DNA from: Dermatemys mawii
Lineage: Eukaryota > Chordata > Testudines > Dermatemydidae
Length of the DNA: 64,000 nucleotides
Assembly: GCA_007922305.1 (NCBI GenBank)
Contig: ML677344.1
Coordinates: forward strand, 1,083,730 to 1,147,729
Direction: 5' to 3'
In this document: positions 1-9,305 of the stretch, piece after piece
How positions within the stretch are numbered: the stretch's first letter is position 1
Layout: every line of letters begins with the position of its first letter
Notes under the pieces: model-generated
What the model was told of the DNA's origin: nothing
What the model saw: the letters and a program-made list of their open reading frames with translations, nothing else
Database searches by the model: none
Made by a program: the position numbers and the translations under genes

Positions 1-1035
1 TGCACAATCATTAGCAAAGCGAACACAGCAATTAAGGGGGAAAAAAAGCAACATACAACAAATGGGAAAAGGGGAAAATAGCAAGCAATTCAAATGGGAA
101 GTTATGAAAATTGTTACAGGACATTATAGACATCAGGGAGAAATCCATGCTTTGCTAAAGATAAGAAAAAGGAGGAAATCCTAGAAAAGGTATAGGCCAA
201 TTCCTAGTGGGAGAAAGGAAACTTGTAAATGTTGAAGAAAAGGTAGATGTGTTCAAGAAATATGTTTGCCGTACATTTGGAAAGAAGCAGTATGAGGTAC
301 TCATATCACAGGCAGTGATAAAACACTTTCAATTAAATTAGCAGTCAAGGAAGATGTTAAACAGCATCTGCAGTAGAACCTCAGAGTTACAAACACCAGA
401 GTTACAAACTGACCAATTAACCACACATCCCATTCGGAACCAGAAGTAGGCGGTCAGGAAACAATGGAAAAGCTGAGGCGGAATAAGTTAAAAAAAAAAG
501 TCTAGGAGAATAATTAATGCTATTCAGCAACATTTATTTCATCCTTTCACGAGAGTACACATTTCGTTGATCAAGGGACCCAAGCAGATGTAATAAATTT
601 TTTTGATTTCTTTGCTGGCATTTTATTTAGCAGGGGAAAACATTCAGTTAAAAAAAATAAACACTATTCAATATGACAAGAGCACATGTTAAATAGACTA
701 AGATCTGGCTAACAGACAGATCTCAGAAAGCAGTTGTGAACGGGCCATTGTCAGTGAATGGGGGTGTTTCTAGTGGGGTTCTGCAGAGATAATTTCTAGG
801 TGAGAAGCTAGTCAATTTTTTCAGCAACGATCTGAAAGTAAATAGGAAACCATTGCAGGTAAATTTGCGGATGACCCAAAGATAGGCAGAGTGGTTACAA
901 CGAGGCAGCCAGGGCAGACACACTGATTGATCTGGAGCATTTGTTGAGCTGTGCCCATGCAAACAAAAATTGAAAAACTGGAGAGGGTATAGAAAAAACA
1001 AAAATGATTGGAGGCTGGAGAAAATGCCTGACAGA
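1..1035 (+). mobile_element. Degraded CR1-type LINE, RT part (unit 1)
   Basis: This is the first of five copies of the same old LINE; the others begin near 11085, 24219, 36093 and 50066. Conceptual translation on the plus strand, visible best in the other copies, gives a basic segment around an LRRVYEKAKK-like motif, then a decayed reverse-transcriptase region with an ADD-like catalytic remnant. No open frame is longer than about 100 codons, so it is dead. The LINE continues at 1303-1597 after a MITE insertion. Assignment to the CR1 clade rests on the [16 protein letters not shown] C-terminal motif seen in sister copies. Confidence 0.65.
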
Positions 1036-1302
1036 GGCCATGTCTACACTACTGGCTGGATCGGCAGATAGAGCTCGACTTATTGGGGACTGATTTATCG
1101 AGTCTTGTCAAGATGCAATAAATCAGTCCTCAAAGTCAAGTCCGGAACTCCAGCTCACCAAAAGGCGCAAGGCAGAGTTGACTGGGGAGCCCGTGAGGAC
1201 GGCAGGTAAGTCAACCTAAGATGTGTCGACTTCAGCTACGCTGTTCCTGTAGCTGAAGTTGCGTATCTTAGGTCAACCCTCCCCACTAGTGTGGACCAGG
1301 CC
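1036..1302. mobile_element. MITE with terminal and internal inverted repeats
   Basis: The ends GGCCATGTCTACACTA and TAGTGTGGACCAGGCC are near-perfect inverted repeats. The interior holds further inverted pairs, for example ACTGATTTATCG against a matching AATAAATCAGT. It interrupts the LINE between two purine-rich copies of the target (acagag and agagag). It has no coding capacity. The sister LINE copies near 26470 and 37440 are uninterrupted, so this insertion is private to unit 1. Confidence 0.7.
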
Positions 1303-1597
1303 AGAGAGAGAGATTTAAAGAACTTTGTCTATTTATCTCATCAAAATACAATCAAGAAGGGACTTCCTTGGGGAGAAAACCCTGGGTACTAACGGGTTCT
1401 GTAATCTAGTTTAGAAAGGCAGAGCAAAACCCAATGGCTGAAAGTGAAGCCAGACAAATTTCAATTGGAAATAAGGGCCAAATGATTAGCACTCAAGTTG
1501 ATTAATTGTTGGGACAAACTGCAAAGGGAAGTGGTGAATTCTCCAACTCCCCATGTCTGCAGATCCAGACTGGATGCTTTTCTGGAAGAGATGCTTG
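1303..1597 (+). mobile_element. CR1-type LINE, C-terminal part of ORF2 (unit 1)
   Basis: This continues the LINE cut by the preceding MITE. The plus-strand translation resembles the conserved CR1 ORF2 C-terminus (LRVINHWD-like and SRLDAF-like segments). It is decayed by stops and frameshifts. Confidence 0.6.
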
Positions 1598-1795
1598 AGT
1601 GCGTGTCTGCACTTAGTACAGTGGCACTGCAAAGTGCTTAAGTGTACACACTACTTACATGGACAACAGAGATTCTCTCATCAGTGTAGGTAATTCACCT
1701 TCACAAGAGGTGGTAGCGAGGTCAATGGAAAAATTGTTCTGCCAACTTCATGCTGTTTACACTCTTGTTAGGTTGATATAGCGACATATCTCAGT
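1598..1795. mobile_element. Non-autonomous DNA transposon (MITE), copy 1
   Basis: This is a short non-coding repeat of about 200 bp with a GTCTGCACTTA-type end and a TTTACAC-type counterpart. The same element sits at the same position of every unit (13546, 26785, 37720, 51975), so it inserted before the array expanded. It resembles abundant turtle hAT-like MITEs that carry GTCTACACT termini. The exact ends are approximate. Confidence 0.6.
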
Positions 1796-2425
1796 GCGTG
1801 GTGTGGATTTTGCTATTGCAAAAAAAGCAAACGCAATTTTGGGTTGCATTAACAGAGGCAAAGCACACAAGTCCTGGTGTGTGACTGTACCACTCTACTC
1901 AGTGCTGGTTAGGTCTCAATTGGAGTGCTGTGAGCAATTTTGGTCACCGCTGTATAGAAAGGATGTAGAGAATCTGGAAAGGATCCAGAGGTGAGGGACA
2001 AAGATAATCCAAGGGATGGAGGGCTGAAGGAACTGGGTATGTTTAGTTTGGAAAAGAGGAGATTAAGGAGGGACATGATAGTGGTCTTCAAGTATTTGAA
2101 AGGCTGCCATAAAAAGATGGAGAAATTTTGTTCTCTCCTGAGACAGAGATCAGGACAAAAGACAATGGGTTCAAACTACAGCAGAGCAGATTTAGATTAA
2201 ATCAATGGAAAAACTCCCTGAATGTAAGAACAGAAGGACAAGGGAGCAGACACCTAGGCAGGTTGTGGAAGCTCCTTCACTGGAGGTTTTCCAAAGGAGG
2301 CAGGATAGCATCTGTCCTGGATGCTTTAGACACAAAATCCCCTGCATCTTGGCAGGGGTTAGCCTAGCTGACCCTTGCAGGTCCCTTCTCACCCGGTGGC
2401 TCTATGATTCTACAATGTAAAATCC
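1796..2425 (+). mobile_element. CR1 LINE 3' end (copy 1)
   Basis: The plus-strand translation contains the typical CR1 ORF2 C-terminus: a YRKDVENLERIQR-like motif, then ELGMFSLEKRRLRRD, then a hydrophobic KYLKGCHKK segment. It ends in the usual GATTCTA-type 3' tail at about 2404-2413. Several stops and frameshifts make it inactive. Paralogous copies are at 13741, 26991, 37926 and 52173. Confidence 0.75.
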
Positions 2426-2580
2426 TGGTGTAGACCAGGTCTTAGTCAAACACCAGTGCTGGAGACCAATACAGGGAAAGGGGGTTAAATTTAATGGCCA
2501 GGGCAAAACAGCGGATCAGCCAGGATAATCTAGTTGTCCCCTCTGATCTTAAACCCTATGACTCTATTGATAAAGAAAGT
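2426..2580 (+). repeat. CR1/SINE tail-like repeat (copy 1)
   Basis: This carries the motif series seen at the 3' end of turtle CR1-mobilised SINEs: a GGATAATCTAGTTGTCCC-like segment, then a CTGATCTTAAACCCTATG segment, then a short degenerate tail. It is duplicated in every unit. Confidence 0.5.
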
Positions 2581-3289
2581 ATGTCTGGCATTGATTTTTA
2601 CTCTGTCTCATAACACACGGACAAGGGAACATTCAATTACATTGCAATTATGAACATATAACATACAGAAAAGAAAATTGTTTACTTAATCCATATTTGG
2701 CCAGTGGAACTCCTTGCCACAGACATTACTGGAGGAAAGAGCATAGGTGAATGGGATTCACAAATGGTTCGGCCAATAAAGGTGGTGCTGGTGGCTCCAC
2801 TGGCAGTTAATGCTGTCTGATTCCTTCAATTAGGAGACCTCATTTTCAGCTGCTTATAAATTTGCCAAACTTTAACTGTTGGGACTGAAATTTCCCACTC
2901 TGGGTGTCTGCTCCCTGCTGAATTGTTTTTGAAAGTTTCACACAGCTGACGTCTCAAAGGAAGTCCAGTGAAAAGATGTCTTACCAATGTTAAAAAATTC
3001 ATAAAATTATTCCAGTAAGGAGCCCTAGCCCTGCCACGCTTTCCAGCAGAAAGTCAAGTGAGAGCCCCACCACCCGCCTCTGTTAACAGCCAGAGCTCTG
3101 AAATGCAAGAGGAGGAAGTGAGAGTCCCTGCGCATTAACTCCCACACAGCTGGCTCCTGAGGTGTTTACTCACTTCTTACTCCAAGGGGAGTTTTGCCTC
3201 AGTGAGGCCTGAGAACACACAGGACACAGCCTCAGAATTTGGCTTTGTCTATCTACAAAAACCTTTCATCCTGAAGGATCCCCTGTGCC
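2581..3289. other. Duplicated unit sequence without gene
   Basis: No coding sequence or recognisable transposon is visible. The segment aligns by eye with 14546-15250 and 27701-28400. The corresponding sequence is missing at about 38712 and 52965, where a shared deletion joins the flanks directly. Confidence 0.6.
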
Positions 3290-3515
3290 ACTGAAATGCA
3301 GCCACCTCAGGGCTGGAGACCATCAGCCAGGAGCAGAGCAAAGAGGGACATTTTGACCAGTGATATTGGTGCAAACAGATCCCCGATGGCAAGGGTCTTG
3401 GGCTGTTTAATGGCTGTGCAGAGCAGAAAGAACCACAGACCTATTCTCAGTCCCATCACGCCCACGTTGCACGGGGTTTGTCGAGCAGGTGAGCTCCTCA
3501 GCAAGAGATGGGTAC

Positions 3516-3652
3516 CTGTGAATTCTGCGACAGACGTGTCTTCCCTGGGAATCCTCCACAGGCAGCCGTTTCCCACACCTCTCTCACCCCAGCATCTGCA
3601 GCAGCATCCTGCACTGAGAGCTGACACAGGAGTGTGCACAGTTTATAATATA
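3516..3652 (-). promoter_or_regulatory. Candidate OR promoter and non-coding first exon (copy 1)
   Basis: Read on the minus strand, a TATA-like motif (TATATTATAAA, 3642-3652) is followed 126 nt downstream by CACAG|GTACC, which would serve as a splice donor with the exon ending at 3516. The same pair recurs in all five units with nearly constant spacing (118-126 nt). In this copy the matching receptor exon would lie to the left of the window. Seen: the motifs and spacing. Inferred: that they form a first exon. The block is duplicated wholesale, so conservation alone does not prove function. Confidence 0.35.
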
Positions 3653-4089
3653 GCTGTGTGCAATCCCGGGGGAGGAGGTTTCACTCAGTCTCTAGGGGAG
3701 AAACAGCATCTGGATTCAAACAGGCTGGAGACCTTAGACACTCTAGCCAATGTCTCTCTTTCAATTTCTGTGCTATTTATCTAGCTTCAGGGGTAAACAG
3801 TAATTAAGGGCCCTTCCCAAAGGGAGATGAGAACTCTTGGACTCTCCGCTGAGTCAGAGGGGAATTGGTTGCTCTGTGAATTTGTGTATATTTAAAAAAT
3901 ATTGTTGATTAATCAAAAAACTAGGGATAATATCCAACTCTCCATAGAGTCTGATGATGCCTGTAAATGTCCAGTATTAATGGGTAGATAGTAAATAGAG
4001 AGATCTGGAGAAAGGTGGCTGAGGGGAGATACAAATACTTTCTGAAGGCACATGGGGCTGTCACTAAGGGATCAGAGATCAGTAATTCT

Positions 4090-4213
4090 TAGGGTGACCA
4101 GACAGCAAGTGTGAAAAATTGGGATGGGGGGTTGGGTTTAATAGAAGCCTATATAAGAAAAAAACCCAAATATCAGGACTGTCCCTATAAAATTGGAACA
4201 TCTGGTCACCCTA
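4090..4213. mobile_element. hAT-type MITE with perfect ends
   Basis: The 124-bp element begins TAGGGTGACCAGA and ends TCTGGTCACCCTA, a perfect 13-bp terminal inverted repeat. It is flanked by the 8-bp target-site duplication gtaattct (4082-4089 and 4214-4221). Sister units near 29195, 39412 and 53676 show the empty site with one copy of the target. It therefore inserted after duplication. Confidence 0.9.
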
Positions 4214-4221
4214 GTAATTCT

Positions 4222-4445
4222 CATCAGTAACTATCATCATACTGTGCAGCAACTTTCATTGAAGAATCTTCAAAACATCTAGCAAAGGAAAGTCACGGTG
4301 AACATATCCCCATTATACTGATAGGTAAACTGAGGCAAAGGGAGATGTGATTTGGTGAAGGTCACACAGAGAATGACAGACAGAATCCAGGAGTCCTGAC
4401 TTCCCTGCTGTAACCACAGTCTCTCCATTAGTAACTGAGCGCATG
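4222..4445 (+). mobile_element. MIR-type SINE fragment (copy 1)
   Basis: The segment AAACTGAGGCAAAGGGAGA followed by GAAGGTCACACAGAGAATGA matches the MIR core and 3' part. It is an ancient amniote SINE, and copies sit at the equivalent position of units 3, 4 and 5. Confidence 0.75.
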
Positions 4446-4495
4446 ACAAGAAGGAAATGGACTCACAGTGTAGCAGGGCTTTTTTGTTAGGGGGG

Positions 4496-5402
4496 TGTGA
4501 TGGACTTACCAGGATGCAACCTGGAACTGGATACCATTGAGCCCTCTGGCATCCCAGCCTGAGCTCCCTCTCACACTATGAAGCTGTGACAAGCTGCAAT
4601 CCTCTCCAGGTTTTGCACTTCCACAGCCAGACACAGCCAGGGATGCACCCAGCTGCACTTACATGAATGATTTCACTAGGTACTCAGGAACCAACAATAG
4701 AGAGGCTCACACCAATTCCATCCCACCCCTGTTGACCTGCCTAGGACCCCAAAGCTGTACGTCTTACCCTTGTCACCCGGCGACTGTAAGTTTATTACCC
4801 AGTCTGCCCCTCCCTCAGTGAGGAGAGGACAATGTACCAGCCCCTGTTCTAGAGCAGATTTCCCTTTTGCACTTCAAACAACACATTGTATTAGGTAAAA
4901 AAATATAAATCAGGTTTATTAACTACAGACTAATGGATTTTAAGTGATTAGAAGTAATATCTGTGCAGATCAAGGTAGATTATCTAAGAAATAAAGCAAA
5001 ATGACAATCTGAGTTCTGCCAGCTAGACAGGATTAGAATCACGCAAACAGTACCGTGATGGTACAAACCATCCACCTGTCCTCCATACACAGGCTGGAAA
5101 CCCCTTCAGCCTGGGACGAAATCCCCAGTTCTGTCCTTGCTCCTAAAGTTTTCCCAGGTGTTGAGTTATGTGGGGGAGTGAGGCCAGGTGATCTTTTACT
5201 TCCACCTCTTATGGCTTCTGTCATGTGAAGGGAACTTCATTTTTCCAAACCAAAGCCCCCAGAACAGTTAGTACAAAAGGAATCCAGTGTCACATGAACT
5301 TTTACATAGATATTTACAAGACATGCATTGTATAAAATATATCATATCACTGTGGTAAATATGTGCGTGCCGGGGAGTTGCTTTGGGGTACAGAATGTCA
5401 CA
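4496..5402 (-). mobile_element. LTR (family C), 3' LTR of a degraded retroelement
   Basis: Read on the minus strand it begins TGTGACATTCTG at 5402 and ends CATCACA at 4496, the TG...CA form of an LTR. An AATAAA signal lies in the complement of 'tttatt' near 4915. A polypurine tract directly abuts its 5' edge (next entry), which identifies it as a 3' LTR. Whether the parent was an endogenous retrovirus or another LTR retrotransposon is not settled by the sequence. Confidence 0.75.
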
Positions 5403-5415
5403 CCTCCCCCCTTAG
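5403..5415 (-). other. Polypurine tract of LTR element
   Basis: On the minus strand this reads CTAAGGGGGGAGG immediately before the TGTGACA start of the LTR. That is where plus-strand priming occurs in retroviruses and LTR retrotransposons. The equivalent tract is at 54462-54474. Confidence 0.75.
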
Positions 5416-6089
5416 TTTACTGCAGGAGTTAGTCACTGATTAATTGGGAGTGATTGTGCACAAGGTCTGCTTAAGGCTTGGAACATACAATGCCCAAGTG
5501 TTGCAAACATTGTAGTGTTCTTCACATGTGTTTTTACAAAGTTCTGTGTGCCTTCTCTGGGTCACTAGAAAACCTCTCTTTGTATGTATGCAACTTTGTC
5601 AACCATTGTGCTTTTCCAGCTGGTGATAACTCAATACAGATATTCATCAATGCCATGCAGTGGTGTGCCTCAGTTTCCCCTTTCACACAGTAGACCAGGT
5701 TTATTATGGTTTCCCTGCTGTGATGAACTTTGAGCCTGTTTACAGGTGTTAGCTGAGAAGCATTATCCCCATAGGGCTTCTTTTTTACTATTTGTAGTAT
5801 GTCCAAAATCTTATCCATAAAATCATGCATGTTACACCTTTTCTCAGGATTTACCATAAGTTCCAAATCCTTTGTTATAAGATTTGCCATTAGCAATAAA
5901 CATCATGAAATTCAACAATGACACTAAATCTTTTATCATAGGTGCGTGTTTTAAAGTATTTTCATTATACCATGCCTTCTGCTTCGACAGTTTGATTTGT
6001 TTAATACTGTAGTGATGCAAAGACTCACTTGTGCGGTGCCTCCTTCTGGCTGTCTGGGAATGAGCACAGTTAATGGGAACGAACAGGAA
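5416..6089 (-). mobile_element. Remnant internal region of LTR retroelement
   Basis: This is non-LTR sequence between the polypurine tract and a second, partial LTR. The minus strand has a 120-codon open frame (5534-5896) and an 88-codon one (5844-6110). The first shares residue patterns such as MHDF and PVNRLKV with a degraded frame at 54729-54953, so both come from one element family. I do not recognise a gag, pol or env domain. It is an old broken copy with no intact gene. Confidence 0.5.
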
Positions 6090-6500
6090 CAAGATGGAGT
6101 CCGGATTCACATGACCTGGTCACATGCTCTTGCATGCTTCAATGAGTCATAGCAGGGGCCATTACCCATATACTGGCTACAACGTCTACAGGAAAGTCCA
6201 TCAGGTGGGGATAAGCTTCTCCCACGGCCCACTGTGCTCATTGACAGGCCATCAATTTGAATAGTCCATTCATGAAGTGCTGGCTCGACAGCATGTAACC
6301 TACCTTGTGGGAGTTACCACAGGAGCAAACACATTTGAAATACAGGTACATAGTCAATATTCTTAACTTCAGATACCAAAATGAGACATGCATACAAACA
6401 GGAAAATCATATTTTCAGCAAACCCTAGCTTTTCTGCTACCACCTCATGACATAGTTTGTACAAGATTTGTGGCAACTATTTAATAGTAGAGACTATAAG
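6090..6500 (-). mobile_element. Partial second LTR of family C
   Basis: This matches the U3-side part of the complete family C LTR at 29475-30659, in the same orientation. With the LTR at 4496-5402 and the internal piece between them it forms a deleted provirus-like structure. Confidence 0.6.
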
Positions 6501-7626
6501 GGTGACAGTGTTTTGGAAGCTGTTGGAACTGCTGTGCTCCCAAACCATTCCTCTGGGTTGACCTCTCCCCTTCTCTGCTGGTGACACACAGCCAGGACCT
6601 CTGGGCCCTGTTATCACCCAGCACAACAGCAGGTGGCGCCACATCCCCAATTTAGTTACCTGAGTGCTTTACCTGAGCCACTCAGGGAGCAACAATGGAG
6701 GCATCAGCCAATTTCCGAGCTCCCAACCCTTGTACCCCTGCTGGAGCATAAACCCAGAATTAGACTGTCTTGCACTGCACAGTGATCTGTACAGCGTATA
6801 CTGATTGAATAGTGTGCTCCCCACTCCATGAAGGGAAGATATTCACCACCCTCTGTTACAAGGCTAAGAGTCCCAAACACTTCACTCAAAAACATAAATC
6901 AGCTTTATTAACTACAGAAGTGTAGATGTTAAGTGATTATAAGGGATCACAAACTGATCAATGAGTGTTACCTAGGAAATCTTACAGACTTGGAGTCTAA
7001 GACTTGTAGAAACTAGATAGGATTGGAATCAGCAATATCTCACCCTGACTCATGATACAAGCAGGCTTACAGATACTTGAGGCACAGGCTGTATCTGCTT
7101 TGCAGCCTGGGTTCCCCTCCCCCATTCAAAGTCCTTTGTCTTCCAGAGTTTCTTGCAGGTACTGAGTTGTTGGGGAGTGAAGACAAGTGATGATTTCACT
7201 CCACATCTTATATAGTTTGTTTTAGCTTGCTGGAAAGGCTATGAATGTGATGTGGGGGGTCCACCCCGATTGGCCAAATATTCTCCATTGTCTCTGTTTT
7301 CTCTGTGAGGAGGTTTCCTTATACAGAGATCCTGTGCTAGTGGTTTCTTCCCTCAATGGGTGTTGATGACAGTAATTAACAGTGTCTGGCTACTCCTTTG
7401 ACATAGCTGAAAGGCTGGTTTTGGGTGTTTCCAGCCTCACATCACACTTTAGTAACTCACACATTGCAAGATTTCCTAGCTTCACATACAATGACAGTGC
7501 ATACAACCCCAGGGGATATCAATTTTGAGACGATCAAGACTTTTAGAATGATACCTCACAGGACATACTTTGTACAATCATACCATAATTACATCACCAT
7601 GAAAAATATGGGGTGCAGAGTGTCAC
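6501..7626 (-). mobile_element. Solo LTR, family A (copy 1)
   Basis: This is an approximately 1.1 kb LTR whose minus-strand start is GTGACACTCTGCACCCC (near 7626). It contains a TATAAGATGTGGAG-like promoter (complement near 7205) and an AATAAA signal (complement near 6902). Copies occur at 16203-18430, 30660-31798, 40385-40441 (end only) and 59216-60376. No internal coding region is attached. Confidence 0.75.
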
Positions 7627-7967
7627 TGAGATGATCCAGAAACTCAGAGAGGGTGGGGAGAAGAGGAGCAAGTAAGGGGTGGGACCTTGAGGAGAAGACG
7701 CAGTGCAGTGACAAAACCGGAGGGAAGAGGCGGAGGGCTGGGGGGGGCAGGAATCCAATTAACAGCAATTAGAAAGGTGGCAACCCCATGAGTTGTGTAT
7801 AGACAGATTCCCCAGACTGTTACGCTGACACAGCGCAGTAAGGTCAGGAAGAATTTAATGTCTCTTTGACTGGCCAGCCAGTGATTCAGGGAAGAGGGCC
7901 CAACACCATGTCACCAGCCAGCTCTGCAGGGAGCTTGGTCTGAAAGCCAGAGCACCAGGAGACAATT
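7627..7967 (-). other. 3' flank of OR-1 with candidate poly(A) signal
   Basis: This lies downstream of the OR-1 stop codon. On the minus strand an ATTAAA hexamer (complement 7854-7859) lies about 110 nt past the stop; OR-3 and OR-4 have it at the equivalent place, OR-2 has GTTAAA and OR-5 has lost it. The stretch 7640-7790 is a GC-rich remnant equivalent to the hAT target region in other units. Confidence 0.4.
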
Positions 7968-8915
7968 TTAGGTCCCTTTTTGAGTAAAGACCTGGAGCAG
8001 CCTATTCCAGATCTGTTGGGTCTTCACCCCATAGATGATGGGGTTTATCATGGGAGGTACCAGCAGGTACATGTTTGTTGTGAGAACATGCAAATTCAGG
8101 GTCACATTGTGCCCAAACCGTTGGGTAAGGACAGCAAAGAGATGTGGGATGTAAAAGGCTAAGATGACACAGAGGTGGGAGCTGCAGGTCCCAAAAGTCT
8201 TGAGCCGGGCGTCCTTTGTGGGGAGGCTGAAGATGGCCCTAAGGATCTGGATATAGGACATGGTGATAAAAAACACATCCATACCGATCATCAAGAACGC
8301 TACAGAGAGGCCGTAGTAACTACTGATGCTGATGTCAGCGCAGGCCAACTTCACCACAGCCATGTGCTCGCAGTACGTGTGGGGAATGATGTTGGTTCTG
8401 CAATATGGCCACCTCCTGGCCAGGAAGGGATAGGGCAGTATAAGCATGAGGCCTCGCAGTAACACAGCCAGGCCAATTTTGACCACCACAGGGTTTGTCA
8501 GGGTGGTGGAATGTCTCAGGGGATCGCAGATGGCCACGTAGCGATCAAAAGCCATGGCCACGAGGATTCCAGACTCTATCACAAAGAAGCTGCGAACGAA
8601 GTACATCTGGGTAAGGCAGGCACTGAAATTGATCTCCCTGGAATTGAACCAGAAGATGCTCAGCATCTTGGGTAGGACGGATGTAGACAGGACCAGGTCA
8701 GTGATGGCCAGCATGGAGAGAAAATAGTACATGGGCCCATGGAGGCTCGGCTCTGTCTTCACAATGAACAGGATGGTGAAATTCCCCAGTATGGCTATGG
8801 TATAAACTGTGCAGAAAGGGATGGAGATCCAGACGTGGGATGACTCCAGTCCAGGAATGCCCATCAGGATGAAGGTGGAGGGGTTTGTAAAAATGGTTGA
8901 GTTGGAATCTGACAT
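7968..8915 (-). CDS. Olfactory receptor, class I, OR52-like (OR-1)
   Basis: This is a seven-transmembrane odorant receptor of 315 residues that would couple to the olfactory G protein in sensory-neuron cilia. Visible hallmarks are an N-glycosylation site NST at residues 5-7, GN at 44-45 in TM1, PMYYFL at 61-66, LPKM at 81-84, Cys100 and extracellular-loop cysteines at 172, 182 and 192, MAFDRYVAIC at 121-130, KTFGTCSSH at 239-247 and NPIIY at 291-295. The class I character comes from the long second extracellular loop and the OR52-type [17 protein letters not shown] segment. I chose the ATG at 8913-8915 because it gives the family-standard N-terminus; the frame stays open for 53 further codons upstream but those cross a likely splice acceptor. 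Four paralogs follow in the same orientation. It is intact, and likely functional. Confidence 0.95.
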   Translation of the reverse strand: MSDSNSTIFTNPSTFILMGIPGLESSHVWISIPFCTVYTIAILGNFTILFIVKTEPSLHGPMYYFLSMLAITDLVLSTSVLPKMLSIFWFNSREINFSACLTQMYFVRSFFVIESGILVAMAFDRYVAICDPLRHSTTLTNPVVVKIGLAVLLRGLMLILPYPFLARRWPYCRTNIIPHTYCEHMAVVKLACADISISSYYGLSVAFLMIGMDVFFITMSYIQILRAIFSLPTKDARLKTFGTCSSHLCVILAFYIPHLFAVLTQRFGHNVTLNLHVLTTNMYLLVPPMINPIIYGVKTQQIWNRLLQVFTQKGT

Positions 8916-9033
8916 GGTGTAAGGAAGAAGGTGTCCAACACTGAGGTAGAATGGTGTTTCCTGCATGTACCGTATGTTCCCCTGACTTTCTGTATGTACC
9001 CAGGGACTAGGGTGATGTTCGCAGGACAAATAC
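8916..9033 (-). other. Candidate 5' UTR part of the OR-1 coding exon
   Basis: On the minus strand a pyrimidine-rich tract ending TCTCTCCATCCAG closes at 9034, with a TTAAC branch-like motif just before it. This would be a splice acceptor 118 nt before the ATG. The distance is also 118 nt in OR-2, OR-3 and OR-5, and 112 nt in OR-4. Vertebrate OR genes typically have such upstream non-coding exons. The splice site is inferred. Confidence 0.45.
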
Positions 9034-9305
9034 CTGGATGGAGAGACAATGTTAATATGAGACACTACATGCACTACTGGTGGCTGTTCTCATGGATGAA
9101 GCAGATTGGTCACTCTTCACACACTGAAAAATGACATTTTCATTATTGAGATAAATGAATTATGAACAACTGACCTTACTAATTCCATTTCCATGTTTTA
9201 TGGTGCTCCCTGCATCAATAATTCCTGCACATCGTGGTGTGGGAAACCTTAATGGGCACCAGCAGGAAACACCAGTGGATACTGGTTATCCCTTATCGGT
9301 CCTTT

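Noticed and set aside
8175..8462. Long plus-strand open frames opposite the receptors (also 20570-21085, 34185-34625, 60960-61460)
   Set aside because: They are antisense shadows of conserved OR codons; similarity among them follows from the minus-strand coding constraint, and no start context or known domain supports them.
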